From Cyanobacteria bacterium M_surface_7_m2_037 (GTDB lineage Bacteria > Cyanobacteriota > Cyanobacteriia > PCC-6307 > Cyanobiaceae), in the NCBI GenBank assembly GCA_016882585.1, contig VGPP01000006.1, positions 1 through 26,106 of the forward strand: DNA of 26,106 nucleotides. Direction: 5' to 3'. A program made the translations under genes and the position numbers. This document shows, one piece after another, positions 21,481 through 26,106 of the stretch (position 1 is its first letter; each line of letters begins with the position of its first letter). A model generated the notes under the pieces. The model searched no databases. It was not told the origin of the DNA and worked only from the letters and a program-made list of their open reading frames with translations.

Positions 21481-22035
21481 ATTGAGCCGCTCCTCCGCCC
21501 AGCCGGAATCCGCCCGCCAGCGCCGGCGCTGGTGGGGATGACCCGTGAGTTCCAGCAGCTCTACCTGTTCGATGGCGATCCGCATCAGCTCAAAGCAGTC
21601 GGGCATGGGCGTGCCATCCGCGAGTTCGGCTGGAAAGTCGGCGCCCGCCTCAAAGGGTGCGCCCGGTTCGGGCCAGCTCCAGAGGGATCGGGCTCCGGGT
21701 TGGAGCTGCTGCCAGTGCTGCTGGCGGGCCTCCTCGATCGCCTGCGTTGGCATCGCCAGACGCTGGCCCCGCAGCCGAAATTGCGAGCGGGCTTTGGGCA
21801 GCAGCCAGCACAGCTCCACCCGGGGTTCGGCCGTGAGCTCTGCGCTTTTGCTGCTGCGGCGATCGGTGAGCAGATCGAGCTCAGCGGGCCCGCCCCAGCC
21901 GCGGAACACCAGCGTGCGCACCCGTGGCGTGCCGTCGCTCCCCAAGGTGGCCAGCTGCAGCCAGCGCGCCTGGGGGGAGCGCCCCTCCCGCTGGCGGGCG
22001 CCGCGCAGCAACGGCCGCCAGGGTGGGAGAGACAT
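21475..22035 (-). CDS. PPOX-class FMN flavoprotein
   Basis: A 186-residue split-barrel protein of the pyridoxamine 5'-phosphate oxidase-like class found in cyanobacteria (PPOX-type, as Nostoc Alr4036). Visible are LATLGSDGTPRVRTLVFRGW, DLLTDRRSSKSAEL and RVELCWLLPKARSQFRLRGQ, which form the FMN-binding barrel, and a C-terminal RWRADSGWAEERLNP resembling the PdxH tail. It may not be a true PdxH. It begins 7 bases after the decarboxylase stop and is very likely cotranscribed with it. Confidence 0.82.
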   Translation of the reverse strand: MSLPPWRPLLRGARQREGRSPQARWLQLATLGSDGTPRVRTLVFRGWGGPAELDLLTDRRSSKSAELTAEPRVELCWLLPKARSQFRLRGQRLAMPTQAIEEARQQHWQQLQPGARSLWSWPEPGAPFEAGADFPAELADGTPMPDCFELMRIAIEQVELLELTGHPHQRRRWRADSGWAEERLNP

Positions 22036-22042
22036 GGGCGCT

Positions 22043-23719
22043 TCAGCCGACAGGTGGAGTGTTCAGTTTGTAGCCACCGTCGATCATGCTCTTGGGCAGC
22101 GGTTGGCTTTCTTCGTTGGGGATCATCACCTCGATGTAGGCGGCGCCGTCGTGGGCGTCGATCTGATCGAGCACTGCCTCCAGTTCCGCCACGGTGCTCA
22201 CCCGGGCGCTGAGCCAGTTGCGGCAGCCGAAGGCTTCCGGCAGCAGGTGGTAATTCACCGGCGCCAGGTCGTCGTAAGCGTGGCCGCGTTCGCTGAGCAC
22301 ATCCTCCACGCCGTAAAGGCCGTTGTTGAGCACGAAGATGCGCGGCTTCACGCCATAGCGCCCCATCACGGCGATCTCATTGAGGGTGAGCTGGTGGGAG
22401 CCATCGCCGGTCACCATCCAGGTGTGACCGGAGGTTTTGGCCATCGCTACCCCCAGGCAGGCCGGTGTGGCCCAGCCGATTGAACCCCACAGGCCCTGGC
22501 CTTCCGCGCTTACGCCCTCCGGCAGCAGCAGCTTGTTGAGGTGGGTCATGCAGGTGCCGGTTTCGATCACCAGCGTGTCGCCGGCGCGCAGGCAGCGCTG
22601 CAGGCGTGGGTAGAACGTTGCCGAGCTGGTGGCATCGCCGGCGGCTCCCACCAGCGGCATCGCCTCAAGCTTGAGGCCGTGGTCGTTGCAGCGGGTGCTC
22701 ACCCGCTCGCACAGGGCGTTGAGCACATCGTCGATCGCCACATTCACGAACACCTTGCTGCCGGCGCGCACGAAGTTGTCCTGGATCGACACCACCTTGG
22801 CGGGGTCGTAGTTGCCCGTCCAAAGACCGGTGTTGAGTTCGGTGGTCACGATGCCGCCAATGTCGAGCACCAGATCGGCGTTGCCCACCAGATCGCGCAC
22901 CGCGTCCGACGATGACCAGTCGCCGGCGTAAAGCCCGGCGTATTGCGGCATCGACTCATCGATCGTGCCCTTGTCGTTGGGGGTGAGGGCTGTGGGCAGA
23001 TTGGTTTTGCGGATCAGCTCCAGGGCCCGATCGCGCATGCCATAGCGGCTCACCAGGTGGGTGAGCACCGCCACCGGTTTCTGCGCTGCCGCAAGGCGCG
23101 CCAGGATCGTGCCCACCGCCGCTTCCAGTTCTTCGGGCACGCTGCGCTGCCGCTTCACGGCGCTGAGCGGATGGCCCTGCACCGGCGTTCCGAGCACCGG
23201 CTGGCCGCCGTTCACCTCTGAGATCACTAGGTAGGCAGGCTTGCTCTGGCGCAGCGCTTCGCGGATCACGCGCTCGAGCTCATCCACGCAGTTGTCGGGC
23301 GTGAGCACCGCGCTCACGCAGGCTGCTTCCGCCGACAGCGCCTGGAAGCGGTCGTACACCGCATCCCCCAGGTTGTGGTGGGTGATCAGCCCCTGCTTCT
23401 GGATCCGTTCACTGGGCATGCCCACCAGATGAAACACCGGCAGGCGATGGGCCTTGCTGCCCATCACGCCATTGATGGCGGAGAGTTCACCCACGCCGTA
23501 GGTGGTGGAGAGCAGCGCTGCCCCGCGGATGCGGGCGTAGCCATCGGCCGCGTAGGCGGCATTGAGTTCATTGGCGCAGGCCACCCAACTCAGGCCGGGC
23601 ACCTCCTCGGCTGCGTCATCGATCGAAAAGGCGTAATCGCCCGGCACACCGAAGATCCGATCGATCCCCAGCTGCGCCAGCCGGCTGAGGGTGTACTGGG
23701 CGACTGTGGGATTCGCCAT
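22043..23719 (-). CDS. Thiamine-diphosphate-dependent 2-keto-acid decarboxylase (pyruvate/indolepyruvate decarboxylase type)
   Basis: A 558-residue enzyme that removes CO2 from a 2-keto acid to give an aldehyde. The catalytic set is complete: Asp in GVPGDYAFSIDD, the cofactor Glu in CANELNAAYAADGYAR, the His-His pair in GLITHHNLGD, the thiamine-diphosphate motif GDGSHQLTLNEIAVMGRYG ending in NN, and a later Glu in NNGLYGVEDVLSERG. The His-His pair and the Asp separate it from acetolactate synthase. Pyruvate, indolepyruvate or phenylpyruvate are possible substrates. The ATG at 23719 fits the family start; the ORF extends 103 codons further without homology. The products would be acetaldehyde or an aryl-acetaldehyde; no alcohol dehydrogenase lies in the window. 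Confidence 0.9.
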   Translation of the reverse strand: MANPTVAQYTLSRLAQLGIDRIFGVPGDYAFSIDDAAEEVPGLSWVACANELNAAYAADGYARIRGAALLSTTYGVGELSAINGVMGSKAHRLPVFHLVGMPSERIQKQGLITHHNLGDAVYDRFQALSAEAACVSAVLTPDNCVDELERVIREALRQSKPAYLVISEVNGGQPVLGTPVQGHPLSAVKRQRSVPEELEAAVGTILARLAAAQKPVAVLTHLVSRYGMRDRALELIRKTNLPTALTPNDKGTIDESMPQYAGLYAGDWSSSDAVRDLVGNADLVLDIGGIVTTELNTGLWTGNYDPAKVVSIQDNFVRAGSKVFVNVAIDDVLNALCERVSTRCNDHGLKLEAMPLVGAAGDATSSATFYPRLQRCLRAGDTLVIETGTCMTHLNKLLLPEGVSAEGQGLWGSIGWATPACLGVAMAKTSGHTWMVTGDGSHQLTLNEIAVMGRYGVKPRIFVLNNGLYGVEDVLSERGHAYDDLAPVNYHLLPEAFGCRNWLSARVSTVAELEAVLDQIDAHDGAAYIEVMIPNEESQPLPKSMIDGGYKLNTPPVG

Positions 23720-23844
23720 GAGACACGTTGATGGGCTTATCGCTCGTCTTAGCGATCGGCGCCTCACGTTGCCTGGCCGATGCAACAAAAGGCAGTTGTT
23801 AATGGCCTTGCGATCGTTCTGCTGGTGGCTGCAGTTTCTTGGCT

Positions 23845-24288
23845 TCAACGAGAAGCCCGATTGGTGATTGAAGAGTTGGCTATGCAGCTGTAGTTCTCCC
23901 AATCGCCGCGTCGCTGGGCGAAATGCGGGTGTTCTGGATCCAGGGCTTGCCACCACCAGCGGCCATCGCTGTAGCTGGGCGTGCCGGCGTTGTTGGTGCG
24001 GGGTAGCTGCAGACTCACGCCGCGCCACTGCAGCACGATGAACGCGCCAGGCACAGTGCCACCGGCCGTGTTGGGAATGCCAGGCGCATCCACCGCGCCA
24101 ATGTGCACCTCAGCCATCAGGGGTTCGCCCTCGCATAGGAAGTGCGCTGGCGGCGGATCTTGGGCGCTGGCCGGCGCGGCCAGGCTGGGCGCAGGGTGAA
24201 TCCACCACCACAGCGGCAGCACCACGCTGATCAACAGCGACAGAAGCCAGCGGAACGGGCGGCTGTTCACAACGAGGCGGTTGTTCAC
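23845..24288 (-). CDS. Secreted MliC-like protein (C-type lysozyme inhibitor fold)
   Basis: About 147 residues with an N-terminal export signal (RPFRWLLSLLISVVLPLWWW, then APSLAAPA). The mature part has a first cysteine in FLCEGEPLMAEVHIG, strands GAFIVLQWRGVSLQLP, and a last cysteine in GDWENYSC. This is the order seen in MliC/PliC lysozyme inhibitors, but length and spacing are loose, so the call is tentative. The start could be the GTG at 24288 or at 24270, or a TTG at 24321; the two GTGs lie in a tandem 18-bp duplication. It diverges from the DCC-family gene. Confidence 0.5.
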   Translation of the reverse strand: MNNRLVVNSRPFRWLLSLLISVVLPLWWWIHPAPSLAAPASAQDPPPAHFLCEGEPLMAEVHIGAVDAPGIPNTAGGTVPGAFIVLQWRGVSLQLPRTNNAGTPSYSDGRWWWQALDPEHPHFAQRRGDWENYSCIANSSITNRASR

Positions 24289-24292
24289 AACG
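24257..24292 (-). repeat. Tandem 18-bp duplication over the start of the MliC-like gene
   Basis: Minus-strand units CGTTGTGAACAACCGCCT (24292-24275) and CGTTGTGAACAGCCGCCC (24274-24257) agree at 16 of 18 positions and are directly adjacent. Each contains a GTG in frame with the secreted protein, so the start signal itself appears to be doubled. Eighteen bases keep the reading frame. Confidence 0.7.
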
Positions 24293-24320
24293 GTGCGGCG
24301 TTGATCGCCAGGATGGCGCA

Positions 24321-24713
24321 ATGACGTTGGTGCTCGTGTTCGACGGCGGCTGCCCGTTCTGCCGCCATTTCGCTCTGCGCAGCGAGCTGGTGGGTGGCCT
24401 GCCCGATCTGGAGATCCGTGATGGTCGCTCCGATCACTCCCTGCGGGCTCAACTCACCGCGAGGGGGCTGGATCTGGCCCGCGGTGCGGTGCTGCTGGAG
24501 GGGGATCAGGCGTGGCATGGTTCCGCCGCAATCGCCGAGCTTTGCCGGCGCCTCCAGCCCAGCGATCCGCTGTTGGCCTTGTTGCGGCAGGTGTTTGCCG
24601 CACCGCCACGGGCCCGGCAGCTCTATCCCCTGCTGCTCTGGGCCCGGCGTCTGGCTCTGCAATGGAAAGGCCTGCCGGAGGACCCCGATGAAATGGGACT
24701 CCGGCAGGCCTGA
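24321..24713 (+). CDS. DCC-family (DUF393) thiol-disulfide oxidoreductase
   Basis: A 130-residue thioredoxin-like protein with the family signature VFDGGCPFCRHFAL: the DxxCxxC motif gives Cys at residues 11 and 14. It continues with LEIRDGRSDHSL and ARGAVLLEGDQAWHGSAAIAEL, which form the rest of the fold. Substrates of the family are unknown. It diverges from the MliC-like gene, with the ATG at 24321. The 3' end of the gene encodes a large hairpin (24668-24711), and it converges on cpcB with 20 bases between the stops. Confidence 0.85.
   Translation: MTLVLVFDGGCPFCRHFALRSELVGGLPDLEIRDGRSDHSLRAQLTARGLDLARGAVLLEGDQAWHGSAAIAELCRRLQPSDPLLALLRQVFAAPPRARQLYPLLLWARRLALQWKGLPEDPDEMGLRQA
24668..24711. 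terminator. Large hairpin encoded in the end of the DCC gene, probably bidirectional
   Basis: Perfect 13-bp arms AGGCCTGCCGGAG (24668-24680) and CTCCGGCAGGCCT (24699-24711) with an 18-base loop that can pair further (CCC/GGG). The right arm ends one base into the DCC stop codon. A T-run is lacking on the plus strand and short on the minus strand. A second hairpin, GTTGCC-TCA-GGCAAC (24728-24742), centres on the cpcB stop codon. Between them these probably end both convergent transcripts. Confidence 0.6.
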
Positions 24714-24733
24714 GGGGTCAGCAAGCAGTTGCC

Positions 24734-25252
24734 TCAGGCAACAGCAGCAGCAGCGCGATCGAAGTAGGTGCCGATCTCGCTCATCAGAGCGGAGCAGTCG
24801 CCCGGGGTGATGCCGTTGCGGTCGTTGGCGATCGCGATGGCGGCGTCCTTCATCTTGCGCACGCCTTCAGCCACGGAAGCGCCGGGAACGCCAAGGGCCA
24901 GGTAGGTCTCACGCAGGCCGTTCAGGCAGCGGTCTTCCAGCACAGACGCATCGCCGGTGAACACGGCGTAGGTCACGTAGCGGAGGATGATCTCCATGTC
25001 GCGCAGGCAGGCAGCCATGCGGCGGTGGGTGTAGGCGTTGCCGCCGGGGGCGATCAGCGCGGGCTGCTGATCGAACAGGTCGCGGGCAGCGCCGGTGACG
25101 ATCTTGGACGCATTGGAGGTAATGCGGTTCACCGCATCCATGCGCTTGTTGCTCTCGGCCACCATGGCGGCGAGGGCATCGATCTGACCAGCGTTCAGGA
25201 ATTCACCGCGGGCATCAGCCTGCGCAACAACCTTGGTGAAGGCGTCGAACAT
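24734..25252 (-). CDS. cpcB: C-phycocyanin beta subunit
   Basis: A 172-residue light-harvesting protein of the phycobilisome rod, full length. It has the expected start MFDAFTKVVAQADARGEFL, the chromophore cysteines Cys82 (MAACLRDMEI) and Cys153 (GDCSAL), Cys109, and Asn72 (GGNAYTHRR), which is normally methylated. It pairs with an alpha chain encoded by cpcA, which in cyanobacteria normally follows cpcB at once. Here a convergent DCC-family gene ends 20 bases downstream instead. The upstream spacer to the divergent secreted-protein gene is only 66 bases, short for a major phycobilisome promoter. Confidence 0.95.
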   Translation of the reverse strand: MFDAFTKVVAQADARGEFLNAGQIDALAAMVAESNKRMDAVNRITSNASKIVTGAARDLFDQQPALIAPGGNAYTHRRMAACLRDMEIILRYVTYAVFTGDASVLEDRCLNGLRETYLALGVPGASVAEGVRKMKDAAIAIANDRNGITPGDCSALMSEIGTYFDRAAAAVA

Positions 25253-25318
25253 GAAGAACTGTGTTCACAAGCTCATCAATCTAAAGACCCTCTCTCTGGC
25301 CCCGCGAGCGTGGGGGCT

Positions 25319-25768
25319 ATGAACCGGTTTCGCTTGCCGCTGCTGCCCGCCTTGGGCGCCATTGCCCTGGGCTTGTCGCCGGCCGCCCGCGCTGAACTGC
25401 CGCCTTGGGTGTACGGCCAGGAGCAGCGAGACGCTCCTTATCTGTTGGAACTGTTGGTGCGCAGCGTGCACGCCACATCGGCCGGCGCCGAGCCAGCGCA
25501 GCTTCAGGTGCGCGCTCAGGTGCTGGAGGTGAAGCGGCAGCCGGCTGCGGCTCGCCTTCGGGCCGGGGATGGGATCATCCTCCGTTACGCGCTGCCCCCC
25601 AGTCGTCCGGCGGGCTGGGTGGGTCCGGCGCCACTGCCGCTGCTGCAAGCCGGCGAACGCCTGCCGGCCTGGCTGGCGCCCGATCCTTCCCTGCCGGGCG
25701 TGTTGCAACCGGCTGCTGGAGGGCGCTCCTTTGGCCCCTCACTGGAGAGTGAGCGCGAGCCTGGCTGA
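25319..25768 (+). CDS. Secreted hypothetical protein
   Basis: A 149-residue protein with a clear signal peptide (MNRFRLPLLPALGAIALGLS, cleavage probably after ARA at residue 25). The mature part begins ELPPWVYGQEQRDAPYLLEL and contains beta-rich segments (QLQVRAQVLEVKRQ, LRAGDGIILRYALPP), reminiscent of small exported proteins of cyanobacteria, but I do not recognise a family. It has no cysteine. The ATG at 25319 diverges from cpcB across a 66-base spacer and may share a promoter region with it. A long imperfect palindrome lies 40 bases after its stop. Confidence 0.65.
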   Translation: MNRFRLPLLPALGAIALGLSPAARAELPPWVYGQEQRDAPYLLELLVRSVHATSAGAEPAQLQVRAQVLEVKRQPAAARLRAGDGIILRYALPPSRPAGWVGPAPLPLLQAGERLPAWLAPDPSLPGVLQPAAGGRSFGPSLESEREPG

Positions 25769-25808
25769 GGGCTGGTGGCTGAGGGCCGGCTCTTGTTGTC
25801 GGTTGGCT

Positions 25809-25852
25809 CCTGTCCGGTTCCGGATATCCGTGGATATCCCGACCTGGACAGG
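25809..25852. repeat. 44-base imperfect palindrome
   Basis: CCTGTCC (25809-25815) pairs with GGACAGG (25846-25852), and the centre GGATATCC-GT-GGATATCC (25822-25839) pairs perfectly. By hand the full structure has 19 pairs of 21, with two mismatches and one G-T wobble. It lies between the secreted-protein stop and the ArsM-like start. It could be a terminator without a T-run, a REP-like element or a binding site; GGATATCC is itself a palindrome present twice. The other bases of the 211-base spacer 25769-25979 show nothing I can name. Confidence 0.6.
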
Positions 25853-25979
25853 GCCAAGGCATTGACAGCTCAACAGCTGCGCACACACCCAGATCCGCTG
25901 CCCCACGCGGCACCGCAGGCCGCTGCTCGCCAGCTCTTCCCTACGGTTCCAGCAGAGCAACACAACGCCCCACAGATTG

Positions 25980-26106
25980 ATGCAGGAGCTGGTGCAGGCC
26001 TACTACGGCCAGGAGCTGCAGAGCAGTGCCGACCTCAAAACAAGCGCCTGCTGTGATGCCGATGCGGTGCCCGCCTGGCTCAAACCGTTGCTGGCTCGGG
26101 TGCATC
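25980..26106 (+). CDS. ArsM-like SAM-dependent methyltransferase, N-terminus (partial)
   Basis: The last 127 bases read MQELVQAYYGQELQSSADLK, then TSACCDADAVPAWLKPLL, and run off the window. The DLKTSACC motif, with its adjacent cysteines, and the start VQAYYG are typical of cyanobacterial ArsM-like methyltransferases, which methylate arsenite or unknown substrates. The catalytic Rossmann part is not in view, so arsenic activity is unproven. The ATG at 25980 is the first start before the conserved block. Neither of the two ArsR-family genes in the window is close to it. Confidence 0.7.
   Translation, partial: MQELVQAYYGQELQSSADLKTSACCDADAVPAWLKPLLARVH

Noticed and set aside
22043..23719. Acetolactate synthase
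   Set aside because: The His-His pair and the GVPGD aspartate are pyruvate/indolepyruvate decarboxylase marks.
25775..26056. 93-codon plus-strand ORF near the right edge
   Set aside because: It crosses the long palindrome and overlaps the ArsM-like start in another frame, and has no protein-like pattern.
1..26106. CRISPR arrays, tRNA/rRNA genes, insertion sequences
   Set aside because: No spaced repeats, tRNA-like cloverleaf, transposase motif or terminal inverted repeats with target duplications were found by eye on either strand.

Overview
The window reads as a chromosomal segment of a high-GC unicellular cyanobacterium of the Synechococcus/Cyanobium type. The evidence is a full-length phycocyanin beta chain (24734-25252), the 3' tail of a photosystem II psbA gene (10764-10871), the C-terminus of a FutA/IdiA-type ferric iron binding protein (start to 238), a Nif11-domain peptide, a fibrillin-like protein, a carotenoid-isomerase-like flavoprotein and many copies of the cyanobacterial HIP1 octamer GCGATCGC (for example at 1844, 5180 and 6657). 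Genes are tightly packed, with 1-4 base stop/start overlaps. I see no tRNA, rRNA, CRISPR array, transposase or phage gene.

Layout. (a) 1-4280: the futA/idiA end, then a divergent pair: a three-domain flavoprotein reductase on the minus strand and a vanadium-type haloperoxidase on the plus strand. (b) 4280-5750: a Crp-family regulator with a 19-bp palindrome over its promoter, converging on a TacA/TacT-like toxin-antitoxin pair. (c) 5750-10090: a minus-strand sulfane-sulfur detoxification cluster (persulfide dioxygenase-rhodanese fusion, membrane rhodanese, TauE/SafE exporter, OsmC-like protein). Upstream of it lie a methyltransferase broken by an in-frame stop and a divergent ArsR-family gene. 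The arsR promoter and the dioxygenase promoter carry the same 17-base element (15/17 identical), which ties regulator and target together. (d) 10090-10930: a small hypothetical gene, a possible small ORF and the orphan psbA tail with its terminator, which looks like a recombination scar. (e) 11042-15114: a plus-strand run of ArsR regulator, pentapeptide-repeat protein, inward-rectifier-type K+ channel, TPMT-like methyltransferase and CrtISO-like flavoprotein. (f) 15111-16707: a minus-strand renalase-like flavoprotein and a small secreted LprI-like protein. (g) 16791-19938: a plus-strand run of methyltransferase, fibrillin-like protein, LigT-type phosphodiesterase, zinc-ribbon membrane protein, ThiD and a hypothetical protein. 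(h) 19951-23719: Nif11 and peroxiredoxin-fold proteins, a small membrane peptide coupled to a DUF1499 protein, and an operon of a thiamine-diphosphate 2-keto-acid decarboxylase and a PPOX-type flavoprotein. (i) 23845-26106: an MliC-like secreted protein, a DCC-family thiol oxidoreductase, cpcB with no cpcA after it, a secreted hypothetical protein and the start of an ArsM-like methyltransferase.

The best sequence-level observations are the repeated ArsR operator candidate, a 10-bp tandem duplication that shifts the reading frame at the reductase C-terminus, the stop codon inside the methyltransferase, the psbA remnant and the orphan cpcB. Functions are inferred from motifs read by eye. No database search or computation was run.
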